64,000 bases of DNA from contig JAZBQD010000021.1 in the NCBI GenBank assembly GCA_036583965.1, positions 18,359,766 through 18,423,765 on the forward strand, given 5' to 3'. Shown here piece after piece: positions 25,795 through 36,806 of this stretch. Origin of the DNA: Prunella strophiata. Lineage: Eukaryota; Chordata; Aves; Passeriformes; Prunellidae. Each line of letters begins with the position of its first letter. The stretch's first letter is position 1. The notes under the pieces were generated by a model. That model made no database searches, was not told where the DNA came from, and saw only the letters and a program-made list of their open reading frames with translations. A program made the translations under genes and the position numbers.

Positions 25795-27072
25795 GGTTTC
25801 TCTTATTTATCCTTTTTTCTGTCTTGGTTTCTATGTCTAATGACCTTGGTAGAAAATTCTTTCTATGGATCCTCTCATCAAACTTCTCTCTGGCTCACAG
25901 AAGTCGCTGTAAAACCTCTTCCACAGGGTCCATTCAGTTTTCAAGTACCTGATTTTGGTGGTTTTTTCCCTTTTATGGTCAGCACTCACTTGTCCAGCAC
26001 TGTACCAGGCACGTGGGTCAGTGAGGTTTTGGCATCTGTGATGAGACTACTGAAAATTCATCTTTACTCTTTACAAACTCACATCCCTCCTCTATAATCA
26101 CTCCCCAAACACAGCCACCTTCCCAAAAGTCCTGTCTGCATTAACCCCAGTCAGCCTCAGAAGCTCTGGACACATCCCCTCATCAGCATTTCCACAGCCA
26201 TATTCCACCTTGTCCTTCTTTCCTGGACATCAACCCAAGGGAGAGTTTGCAAAATTAACTGAATGCCAGCAGCCTGGTGGAAAGGAATGGGTAGGAATTT
26301 CTTCTGGCTTCACTCATGGATGAAACAGCCTCTGTGGGTCTAAAATGATTTGTCTTTTCCTCATTCCTGGAGGAATGGAAAGCATCCATGGAAGAGGCCA
26401 TTTCTATTAATAGCTCTCAGGCCTTGCATTTCCTGCATCCAAAGTGCTAATGAAAACCCCTTCCTGCTAACCCTCCAGGGGAAAAGGCAATTTCCTCTGT
26501 CTCCCCATTCCTATCTGTACATCTGGCCATCCGACCTTCTGGATGTTTCTGTCCTGTGGCAGATTTACATGAAACATCTGCTGCTCCTCACTGGGCTAGG
26601 TGTCTGACAGGGAAAGCTGCAGGCTGACTCAGGGCAATGAGGGTTTCTCCCTGCCCAGAACGACTCTTCCCATTCTCTGGAGGGGAAATTGCAGTCAGAC
26701 CTTTTGCCCTGCTTGACTTCTCTTCCTGCTGCCTCTGCCCCAGCCACGCTTCCTCTGGGGCCTGCTCCCTGAAATCCTCCATCCTGCCTAATTACAGCTT
26801 CATCCTGAAGCTGAGGGCAGCCCTGACAGCTCAAAGGATGGGCTTTGGGGATTTGGGCCTCTGCAGATGTTGATATGGGATCACTTGGAAGGGATAAAGG
26901 TGTGAGATATGTCCTGTGTATGCACAGCCCCTCACCAGCAGGGCTGTTTTCTGTGGTGGTTTTGCTCTGTCCCTTTATTACTGAAATTTTCTGAATGTAG
27001 GAGACAGGGATTGATCCATCCCCTTCTGCATGCACTGGACACAAAGTCACAGAGTTCAGATTCCAGCGTTTT
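25795..27072. other. Unannotated non-coding stretch
   Basis: No supported gene. The 161-codon minus frame at 26565-27050 has no recognisable motif. Confidence 0.5.
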
Positions 27073-27452
27073 CACAGAATTCACAGAATCACTGGGTTGG
27101 AAGAGACCTTCAAGATCATCAAGTCCAACCCAGCCCCAACCCCTCAGCTAAACCCTGGCACCCAGTGCCACATCCAGGCTTTGTTAAACACACCCAGGGA
27201 TGGTGACTCCACCACCTCCCTGGGCAGCCATTCCAGAACTTTATCACCCTTTCTGTGAAAAACTTTTTCCTAATATCCAGCCTGTATTTCCCTTGGTGCA
27301 GCTTGAGGCTGTGTGCTCTGGTTCTGTCAGTGCTGCCTGGAGAAAGAGCCCAGCCCCAGCTGAGCCCAGGCACCTTTCAGGAGCTGTGCAGAGTGCTGAG
27401 GGCACCCCTGAGTCTCCTTTTCTCCAGGCTGAGCACCCCCAGCTTTCCTGGG
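27073..27452 (-). mobile_element. CR1 LINE fragment, longest in the window
   Basis: The plus strand runs CACAGAATCACTGGGTTGGA, GAGACCTTCAAGATCATCA, AGTCCAACCCAGCC, CCACCTCCCTGGGCAGCC, TTTTTCCTAATATCCAGCC, CTTGGTGCAGCTTGAGGC, and CTCCTTTTCTCCAGGCTGAG. This is antisense CR1 3' untranslated region extending about 380 bp, of the subtype with TCAAGTCCAACCC. It has few interruptions, so it is one of the younger copies here. The overlapping 60-180 codon frames are repeat read-through. Confidence 0.95.
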
Positions 27453-27729
27453 AGCTGGACTGCTGGACATGTCCCAGGGACTGTGCCACCAGCACTGCTC
27501 AACACCCACACTCTGAATGCAGACTGGCTTTCATCTCATTTCTACCCCAAAAGAGGATTGCAGAGCTTGTTCAGGTGATGCAAGAGTTAACCTTCCCTCT
27601 GCTCTGCCTCCTGTCCCTGTCCCAGCCTCTCTGCTCTTCCTGGAGTGACTGCCACAAACCTGTGACCCCTTCAGAGGGAATTGGAATAAATCCTTTCCAT
27701 GTCCCAGCCCTGAGGCTTCCCTGGGGTGC

Positions 27730-28436
27730 TGAACCATCCTGATCCTGTCCTGACCCATCCTGATCCTGTTCTGACCCATCCTGATCCTGTTCTGAACCAT
27801 CCTGATCCTGTTCTGACCCATCCTGATCCTGACCCATCCTGATCCTGTTCTGAACCATCCTGATCCTGTTCTGACCCATCCTGATCCTGACCTAACCATC
27901 CTGATCCTGTCCTGACCCATCCTGATCCTGTCCTGAACCATCCTGATCCTGATCCTGACCCATCCTGATCCTGTCCTGACCCCTCCTGATCCTGTTCTGA
28001 CCCATCCTGATCCTGTTCTGACCCATCCTGATCCTGTTCTGACCCATCCTGATCCTGTTCTGACCCATCCTGATCCTGTTCTGACCCATCCTGATCCTGA
28101 CCTAACCATCCTGATCCTGTTCTGACCCATCCTGATCCTGTCCTGAACCATCCTGATCCTGATCCTGACCCATCCTGATCCTGTTCTGACCCATCCTGAT
28201 CCTGTTCTGACCCATCCTGATCCTGACCTAACCATCCTGATCCTGTCCTGACCCATCCTGATCCTGCTCTGACCCATCCTGATCCTGTCCCATCCTGTTC
28301 TGACCCATCCTGATCCTGTTCTGAACCATCCTGATCCTGTTCTGACCCATCCTGATCCTGTCCTGACCCATCCTGATCCTGTCCTGACCCATCCTGATCC
28401 TGACCCATGCTGTTCTGAGCCACCCTGATCCTGTCC
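27730..28436. repeat. 21-bp minisatellite array (about 33 periods)
   Basis: The dominant unit is two diverged halves, TGACCCATCC + TGATCCTGTTC, repeated for about 700 bp with substitutions (GACCC/GAACC, TTC/TCC) and occasional loss or gain of a half unit such as TGATCCTGATCC or TGACCTAACC. The 21-bp period is a multiple of three, so the minus strand stays open in more than one frame, giving 323- and 349-codon frames of Gly-Gln-Asp-Gln-Asp-Gly-Ser type repeats. These are artefacts and not proteins. Each unit carries a GATC. It begins about 280 bp after the CR1 fragment. Confidence 0.95.
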
Positions 28437-31400
28437 TTGGCAAGAGAAGGGACTGAGCTGCCTGCTGAGCCAGGCCAGGGGCTGTTCCAAAGGCAATGCC
28501 ATGAAACAATTTGCAATTTACAAATAATTTTTGGTTTCCACTCATTTAGGAGGCAGAGGGGAAGGAGGGGGCTGTGTGCTGGGACTCTGATGGAGTCTAG
28601 CACTTTTGAGGGAAATGGAACAGCAAGGTTTGGGGGGGTACATTTCTCTATTTTTTTGCTATGTTTGTGTTTTCTGCAGTGATCATGATACATGAAATGC
28701 CAGCAACATTTGGTTTCCATTCCCCCAAAGAGACATTTGTTTCCAGACTAATAAATCTGAATCTGAATGTTCAACCTACTGAAAAAGCTGGTGCCAGCAA
28801 GACCTGTTTATGTCTCCTGTGTCTCAGTTTTCCTGTTTGAGGAACAAACTCTCTGTTATAAGGTTTTAGCAAGGTTTAAAAATGACAAGGTTTGGGTCTC
28901 TCAGGGGATCCAAATCCATGCATCCACTGAATTAGATAAAAAAGAACATGAAAGGAATGATTTCTTGTGTAAATGGAAGCATTTTTATAGAGGATCTGTC
29001 TCCAGGATGGTTTGGATGGTTTTGCCTCAGTGAAGTGTTGGCTGCTGAACTCTTTCCTCCTGACAAGAAATACCTCGACAGCAGCTAATTAAATATTGTG
29101 ATTTCATCTGGCTCCTTTGTTTACAGTGGGGCATTATCTTTAACAGCATCTATTTATAATGATCTCCACGAGATAATAAACACTGCTATCCTATTAACAG
29201 GGACCTCAGGGTTCAGCCAGCAGCAAGAGGGAGCCTGCCAAAAGAGCTAGGTGGCCTCCTGTGCAGCCCAGAGCACAGCTGATGCTGGGGTTTATGTCCC
29301 TATATTGCTGTGTTCCTGTCCAAATAAATACACATTAAAGGTGTGAAGAGAAGTTCAGTGATGTGTGTGCAACCCCAGAAGCTTTTGGGGCACTCCCAGA
29401 GGGGAATGGCACCACGAATCCTGTCCCAGCAGGCAGCTCCAGAGGAGTAAAGCAAAAAATTTGGATTTTTAATGAGAAAAATAATCATATTTCCCTGAGA
29501 AATCTCTCCTCTCTTGGAGCCATCTGATGGGGAGGAAGCAGAGTCCTTCACCTTTCCCACCCTAAATCTGGGAGGGTTTGGTGTGGAGGAAGCTGAGGAT
29601 GAGCTCTGCCCCATCAAACTCTTGGGGCCCAAGACCATCTCCACACAAGTCTCTTCCAAATGATCAAATAATTAAAACAATGCATCCCAAGCTATGACCC
29701 ACCTGGGATGAGGAAGCTCCTCAATGATTTCCTGTGAATGCTGCCACATTCCAGAAGCCAGATAGAGGCAGTACCTGGAAGAGGTAACAGGTTTGGGAGT
29801 GATTTCCATGCTTTTGGGGCTGGGAGGGGCTCTGTGTGCTCCCTGCCCTGGTGCTGGTCCTCCTCCCCAGACAAAAGGGAGCTTTGGGAGCTTTGGGAGC
29901 AGATCCAGCCCCTGGAGCAGCTCCTGTGTTGGGTGGAGTGAGGTTGGAACCCTTGGTGGGGCAGACAGCGATCCCTGTGTTCATCCAGGCAGAGGATTCC
30001 CCACACAAACAAATCCCTTTTCATGCAAACAGGAAACTCAGTGCCCCCCACCAGGGAAAAGCCCATCCTGTTCCAGTGCCCAGCACATGGCACATCCCAC
30101 CAGAAAGCTTCCCACTGCTTTCATCCCATTATTTATTGCTTTGTTCCGTGTGCCCTGGAGGGGATGGTTTTACCCAACATCTTCCACTTTCTAAGCCAAA
30201 GAGCCTCTGTAAATGCCTCCTGTCACTGCTGGGCTCTGTGCATGTTATACTGGACATCCTCACCTGTGGCTATGAGCAGTAATTATGTGCCTAATTGCTT
30301 AGGTGGTGCTTTAATTACAGCCCCAGTTCAGCCATGGGCAAGCACTTTGGATCTGCTGCTCTTTGGAGTCAACAAATCCAAACTTTCAGGAGACCTCACT
30401 GTGCCACACAGCACCTTTTGTGCAGAACCATCCTTAACTTCCAGCCCATCTGGAAAGCAAGAACAAACATCCTGCTCAAAGGCAGGGTGATTTAGAATTT
30501 CCAGCCTAAATTTCCAAGCAGAAGGTTCACCCTGAAGCAGCAGTGAGGGTCATGAGAGGACATGGCAGATGTAGGGCACAGGAGGAATTGTGTTCTGTGC
30601 TTCTTCTCACAGACAACAGGGGAGGATTATCTGAGCTGTAAAATGAATTCTGATTTGGAGAAATGTTCAAAGAGCTCCTGTGCAGCTCCTGGGGCTGTGT
30701 GGGATTCACAGCAGTGCAGCCCTGCTGGATCTGCAGCACCACGAGACTCCCCTTTGAGGAGGACTGAGAAACTCTAAATGCCCACTTAGAAGATAAATCC
30801 CAGCCTGGAAAAATCTCTGGCTAAACAGAGTCCCTAAGGTGGGCTCTGTGACAGGGTGTATGATGCTCAAAAACATGTGAAATCCAGCTGCTGAAGGGCA
30901 CCATGTTTCTGGAGTAATCCCTGATAAAACTGAATTTCTGAGTACCTTCAGCTCCTGATAAACCTCTTCTCATGAGGATGTGTATGACTATTAACACATC
31001 ATGCATTAATCCCATTTTCCAAACTCCTTTTCCTGTACAGTGGAAATATATGGAGGAAAAAGGGGAAAATCTCTCTTCTCAGTTCCAAGGCATCAAGGAA
31101 AGTGAGCAGGGAAGGGTGGCCAGCTCAGGCAATTCAGAGGGAACTGAATGTTCTTCAGAACCCTGTGAAACATGAGATGTTCAGATAAGAACCCTTTAAG
31201 ATGGGCTTGGAGGGGATTTATGACCCTGGAGCCTTCACTGAGCCTTTCCATAGGTTTCCCTGCAGTTCACAGAACAGCAGAGACCTAATTCACAGCCCAG
31301 CACTAAAAACTTGGACTTCCCTCAAAGAAAATGGAGGGGAGAAAAAAAGATATCAAAGAGATCAAAACTGTGTTTGCCTTAACATCAGAGATCAGATGGT

Positions 31401-32154
31401 GGCAAGGGCCTCAAAAGAAGAAAAGGCTTCAATTTTTCCTCTTGCCAGTGTCCAACCTGTAAAAATTAATGTGTCAACAGCCCCAAGAAAATATTGTCCC
31501 TGTGACCTTCCCATTCCCCCTCAATTGGAGGCTGCTGCTCATCATAAAAATGTTTTCTCTTGGTATTTCACATGATAGATTTGTAGGAAAAGCCATTACA
31601 TTAATGCAGCATTAATTGATTTTCTGCACTGAATTACCCATCAAGGAAATCTTTATTCAGGGGCTAAAAAGATCAAAATCCCCCCCTACAAACCCTCCCT
31701 CCTCTGCTGAAATCTCAGCCCTTTTGCTCCATGGCTTGAAATATTAATTCTTTTTGGGGTGGGAGGTAAGTTTATAAAGTGGCTGAAAGGATACTTTTCA
31801 TCTCCTAGCCAGTGGTATATATTTATTTATTTTATTTATTTTTTTAAATGAGACTCCAGCTGAAGACTAACACTTGACTTTAGCAACTGCTGAGGAAAAC
31901 TTATTAGCAGGGTGATATATAGGATCTTTTTACTTCACAGATGGGCTCTCCCAGGTTCAAAAGAAAACGAGCTCTCAAGTAGCCTGTTCTTTACAAAAAT
32001 AATAAAGTTTGACTTCAGGACAATGGTATGTGCCCTCAGGGCTGCTTCCCAGATCACGAGGGGGTTTGGGAGAGGCAAAAGATGTGCCCTGAATGCACGG
32101 GTGAGCTCCTTCCACAGCCCTTCCTCCACAGCAGCCCCAGGCAGGTCAGAAACA
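28437..32154. other. Unannotated non-coding stretch
   Basis: About 3.7 kb with no supported gene or interspersed repeat. A tiny duplication GAGCTTTGGGAGCTTTGGGA occurs near 29880-29900. Confidence 0.5.
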
Positions 32155-33004
32155 AGGATCTGATCAAAACACTGGAGATCTGCTCAAAATCAATGGGGAT
32201 CTGCTAAAAGCACTGGAGATCTGCCAGAAACACTGGGGATCTGCTCAAAATCAATGGGGATCTTCTCAAAACCACCAGGGATCTGCTAAAAACATTGGGG
32301 ATCTGCTCAAAATCAATGGGGATCTGCTCAAAACCACCAAAGATCTGATCAAAACACTGGGGATCTGCTCTAAATCAATGGGGATCTGCTCAAAACCACC
32401 AAGGATCTGCTAAAAACATTGGGGATCTGCTCAAAAACACTGGAGATGTGCTCAAAAACACTGGGGATCTGCTCAAAATCAATGGGGATCTGCTGAAAAA
32501 CACAGGATCTGCTGAAAAACACTGGGGATCTGCTCAAAAACACTGGAGATGTGCTCAAAAACAATGGGGATCTGCTGAAAAACACAGGATCTGCTAAAAA
32601 CACGGGATCTGCTAAAAACACTGAAGATGTGCTAATAAACACTGGGGATCTGCTAAAAAAATACTAGGGATTTGCTAAAAAGATGGGATCTGCTAAAAAA
32701 CACTGGGGATTTACTCAAAAACAATGGGAATCTGCCAAAACCACTGGGGATCTGCTAAAAATACTAGGGATCTGCTAAAAACACTGGGATTTACTCAAAA
32801 ACAATGGGGATCTGCTCAGAAACAATGGGGATCTGCCAAAACCAATGGGGATCTGCTAATAAACAGTGGGATCTGCTCAAAACTCTGGGGATCTGCTCAA
32901 AAACACAGGATCTGATAAAAAACACTGGGGATCTGCTCAAAAACATTGGGGATCTGCTCCAAAAAATGGGGATCTGTTCCAAAAAAATGGGGATCTGCTG
33001 AAAA
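32155..33004. repeat. Second 21-bp minisatellite array (about 40 periods)
   Basis: The unit is approximately GGGGATCTGCTC + AAAAACACT, with variants in which CTC becomes CTA or CTG, AACACTG becomes ATCAATG or ACCACCA, and occasional single-base A slips. The array is more heterogeneous than the one at 27.7 kb and unrelated to it in sequence, although both have a 21-bp period and one GATC per unit. Open frames of 60-90 codons on both strands come from the period. The right end abuts telomere-like repeats. Confidence 0.95.
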
Positions 33005-33013
33005 CCACTATTT

Positions 33014-33040
33014 TTAGGGTTAGGGTTAGGATTAGGGTTA
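33014..33040 (+). repeat. Interstitial telomere-like repeat, (TTAGGG)4
   Basis: Units are TTAGGG, TTAGGG, TTAGGA and TTAGGG, then a partial TTA. They lie ten bases to the right of the minisatellite, after CCACTATT. The strand written here is the G-rich telomere strand. It is too short to be a functional telomere. Such short tracts are usually insertions at repaired breaks or seeds within subtelomere-derived DNA. Confidence 0.85.
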
Positions 33041-33234
33041 TCTGGTGGTATCTGGCCATTGCTCCCACAGGGAGTAAATCCTTACCTGCAGGAATTAGCT
33101 TTATTCTGATCTAACACAGGTATTTCCCATCTATATTCCCCTGCACTGTAAAAGTTTGGAGTTTTAAAACCTCACCCACAAATTTCCAGGTCACTCAGGA
33201 GATCACTGTGGGACAGAGTGTAAAGGATATCAGG
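33041..33234. other. Unannotated spacer
   Basis: Short stretch between the telomere-like repeat and the next CR1. Nothing is recognised. Confidence 0.5.
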
Positions 33235-33403
33235 GAATTTTCTCATGGAAAGGGTTGTCCAGCCCTGACAGCAGCAGTCCCCATCCTTGGAGGGATTTTA
33301 AAGCCATGTGGATATGGCACTTGGGGACATGGTTGGCCTTGGCAGTGCTGGGGGAATGGTTGGACTCAGAAATCCATTTCCAGCTTAAATGATTCTATGA
33401 TTG
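33235..33403 (+). mobile_element. CR1 LINE fragment, 3' end
   Basis: The sense-strand landmarks are GGGTTGTCCAGCCCTG, CCATCCTTGGAGGGATTTTA, GGCACTTGGGGACATGGTT, AATGGTTGGACTCAG, then AAATGATTCTATGATTG at the end. This is the CR1 3' end with a recognisable ATTCTATG-type tail. The sequence is moderately diverged. Confidence 0.92.
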
Positions 33404-33454
33404 CAGCTTCCTATTCCTTTTTATTCCTTTATTTTAATTTCTCTTTATGTAATT

Positions 33455-33545
33455 ATAAATAAATAAATAAATAAATAAATAAACAAAATATGATAATAAA
33501 TATAACAAATATATTATAATAATAAATATAATAAATACATTTTCA
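33455..33545. repeat. (AAAT)n and AAT-rich simple repeat
   Basis: Tandem AAAT/TAAA units (about 33455-33483) pass into irregular AATAAT/ATAATAAAT sequence up to about 33545. Confidence 0.9.
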
Positions 33546-33822
33546 TTTAATTTAATTTCTTTTAATTTTATTGAGGCCTAAGATGTTTATCCCTCAATTT
33601 CCAGCCTGCAGCCTGTGGGGCTGGAGAATTTGGATGCTTGTGGAAAGGTGTCAGGCTGTTCTTAGGGAAGGGGACACACTTTGCCATCCTCCACTGGTTA
33701 TGGCTGTTGGCAGGGAGCAAGCCCAAAATTCAACATTTCAGCTCCAGAATAATAACAGTGTCCATTAATGATGCACTTATAAACACTTAATAAAGGCTAC
33801 GTTTATTTATATGTACAAAACA

Positions 33823-33906
33823 GCCATTTTAATAAATGGCAAATCCTTTTTATAGAGACCAGAAGTTGCTCATAGCCCAGGTTTATAACCAGCTATAAAC
33901 CCTGGG
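33823..33906. other. Two adjacent hairpin-forming inverted repeats
   Basis: The first is GCCATTT (33823-33829) and AAATGGC (33834-33840) around a TAAT loop. The second pairs CCCAGGTTTATA (33876-33887) with TATAAACCCTGGG (33894-33906) around ACCAGC, giving a 12-bp stem with one bulged base. They fall in a quiet AT-rich segment (33770-34040) with no known transposon. They could be parts of a structured conserved element or remnants of a palindromic transposon. Function unknown. Confidence 0.5.
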
Positions 33907-36149
33907 ATTGATGTGTTTTAACTGATGTTTGACACATTCTAGTCATGTTTGCAATTTTCTTATAAAAATCTCCTAAATATTTATTTTCCATTTATAAGCC
34001 ATTTAGAAGGGGAAGCATTACTCTAAAACGTGGCTGTTGCATACAGATTTAGGATGCCTGAATAATTTGTTTATTTGCTCTCAGTCCTCATTTCTAAATG
34101 AACTGACACATTTCCTTTTCATTTATTCCTTTTATATATTTTTTTTTTCTTTTAAGGACAGAGTCCTCAGTACAAATACAACATTTAAGGTCTGGATTGT
34201 GTGGTTTTGTGCCAGTATCGTTCATTATGGAGGTGCAATAAAATTTTTTAATTAAATTAATTAACTACTATTAAAGTAGCCCTAAATGTGCTGTGGTCAG
34301 TGTACAGGGAAGCAGGAATATTTTAAATTCCCCCAGTCAGCACCAGCTCAAGCTCCAGTTCACCTCCCACCAGGGCAGCATCTCCTCCCCACCCTGTGCC
34401 CTTTGCTGTGTCTGTGCTGTTTCACACGTGTCTCACAGCAGAGCTGCTCATTCCCCTCCATTTCCATGGATAATCCCTGCAGATATCTCTGCTCCATGGA
34501 ATCCTCATCCTGTTTTTGGTGTCCTGGCCAGCCTTTCCCATCTGGCAGCTCATGCCTCAAGTGCAGCCAGCAGGATGTTTCCATCTGCCCCCCCCACAAA
34601 CAATTTTCCACCCTGGTGTAGCATTTTAGGATATTTAAGCATGCAATTCCAGGGAAATCTGTTATAACAGACTCCCCAAGGGCTGCTTTTCACTCCTCTT
34701 CCCTCTCCCTGGCTGCTGAGATGGACCTTGCAGGGAACATCCCCCAGTGCTGGAGGGATGTGGTGGGATGGACCTGGAAGGTCGACTCTGCCTCTTGCCA
34801 GCAGCTGGATAAAAGTACTGGCTCAGCCTCTGTGCCACCCTTTCTGCCTCTAAATAGAGTGATGGGGCATGTTTTGATGACTGGAAAAGCCTTTTTTCCC
34901 TTCTATACCCTCCCCATGGAGAAGAGGGGGAAAACTGGCAAGAAAATAGGACTGAAATAAAGGAACATGGCAAGAAAAAGGGACAGGAGTGTGGCTGAAT
35001 CTCAGAATGCAAATCAGACAGTAAATGCCTGTCCAGTTCTGGGAATGAGACAGAGAAGGGGAATTTCCACTGAATTTATCCCTCCTTTGCAAAGACCCCA
35101 AAATCTCCAGTGGCTTTCTCAAACTGTTCCACTTCTGAAGGGGTTTGAAAAATGCCAGGGACACAAACAAGCAATGAGTGATTTTCTTGTGCTGCTCTCC
35201 TCCTGTGAGTAACACTAGGAATCCTCCTGCTCCCATCCTGTACTGTTCCAGGGGATTTAATCTGTTCCTCTCTATGCACAATCCAAATTTCAATTCTTCT
35301 GTGAAATTTGAAGAGCTCAGGCTGCCTGCTGGACTCCTCTGTCTGCAGTGATCTTAAAGACGAGAGAGGGAGTGATAATCATTTTCAGGAAAATATAACT
35401 TTAAAATATAACAATTTATTTTCATTTTTTAAAATAAACCTCACATTCAGCATAATTTTTTTTTTTCCCACCCAATCTTAAATGCACCCATAGAGGTACA
35501 GCTGAGAATGGATAGCAGCTATTGGGAAGGACACAGCAACAGCAGGGTGTGGGTTTGGCAATGAGGGTTTTTTGGGATGAGGATGGAAATGTGTTTTGAG
35601 ATGCTGGAGCCATCTGGGGGGTAGGAACAGCACAATAAACCAACACGTGTCCTCAGCGTGCACAGCAGGACATTTTCAGGGAGGTTTTGGTAGGTTGCTG
35701 CAGAGCTCTTGAAATTAATTCTCATTTAACCCTGCCTAGAGAGCCAACACCCTCAAAACCTCTGATTTAACACTACCCTTGTTGCAGTCTGTGGTAATTT
35801 TTTTCTCACTTTTTTTCTCACTTGCAGTGGAGTTCATGACTCTATAACTACACAGGGCTCGGAATTACAGAAAGAGCAATTTCAAGAAAATGTCTAAAAT
35901 ATGTTTTCTGGGCTTGACAAGGCTATAATCTTGGTGTCCTCCAGAGCTGTAAGTGGTTACAAAATCGAAGGAATTTACCCAACCAAATTTGACCTCTTGT
36001 AAGCCTCCAGTGGGTACAGAGTAGGGTGCAAACACCACATGTGAAAGAAAAGGGGGTATTTTAGTGTGTGCAGCTTGTTCTTAAGCTTCTGAAAATTATC
36101 AGTGCTATGAAAAGCTCTTTGTGAGCTCCAAAGTCCAAGTGAGAAGTCG
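33907..36149. other. Unannotated non-coding stretch
   Basis: No supported gene or repeat family. It has a run of T near 34139-34149 and 35456-35466. Confidence 0.5.
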
Positions 36150-36485
36150 ACTCTTCGTGAATTATTTAACCTCGAACTAATAATAACAATAACAATAACA
36201 ATAAACCTAAAAAATGAAAATGGCTGCTAAGCTCTGTAATCAATTCTTCCCTCATTGTAAATCTTGTGTGGTCTCATTTCTGGTCAGCCTCGAAACAGGA
36301 AATGTTGTTTTCAAAGGAATGGTTACAAGGGAACTCTTTGTTATTTGTCCGTGAAACGCTTCACACAACGCGGCCTTAATCCTGGATTAAGTAGGTGCTG
36401 CTGCAGCACAGGAATTAATTGCATCACGTGGGGGAGCATGATTATTGATGAGCAGAATGACAGCAGAAATAACAATATTAGTTAA
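36150..36485. promoter_or_regulatory. Possible conserved non-coding element with paired homeodomain site
   Basis: The stretch is free of recognised repeats apart from a short AACAAT run (36180-36203). It is dense in transcription-factor-like motifs: a perfect palindrome CTTAATCC-T-GGATTAAG (36375-36391) made of two inverted TAATCC sites (Otx/Pitx/Goosecoid-type K50 homeodomain core), an E-box CACGTG (36425-36430), and scattered ATTA cores. Motif content alone cannot prove an enhancer. Cross-species conservation would decide. Confidence 0.3.
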
Positions 36486-36645
36486 GGATTATTGAGTAGG
36501 AGAGCTTCACCTTGGAAGGAGTTTCTCAGGAAATCAGGCTGCGGTGGCTTCTGAGCTGTTGCAGGCTCCAAAAAAAGGAGAATAAATGTCCAGAGGTTTC
36601 ATGAATGCAGTGGCTGCTGTTCCTGGTTCTCTTAGAGTCAGAGTC

Positions 36646-36806
36646 ACATGCTGGTTTGGGTTGGAAGACACCTTAAACATCATCCAGTGCCACCCCTGCC
36701 ATGGGCAGGGACACCTTCCACTATCCTGGGGTGCTCCAAGCCCCATCCAACCTTGGACACTTGCAGGCATGAGGCAGCCACAGCTTCTCTGGGCAAAATT
36801 CCCTCC
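36646..36806 (-). mobile_element. CR1 LINE fragment, antisense
   Basis: The plus strand reads GCTGGTTTGGGTTGGAAGA, CACCTTAAACATCATCCAG, CACCCCTGCCATGGGCAGGG, ACACCTTCCACTATCC, and GGCAGCCACAGCTTCTCTGG. This is the CR1 3' end reversed, with internal small deletions after the last landmark. Confidence 0.93.

Noticed and set aside
27531..28720. 323- and 349-codon minus-strand frames
   Set aside because: They consist of 21-bp minisatellite read-through and overlap each other in different frames.
32155..33004. CRISPR-like alternation of repeats and spacers
   Set aside because: Units are contiguous 21-bp tandem repeats with no unique spacers, in eukaryotic DNA.
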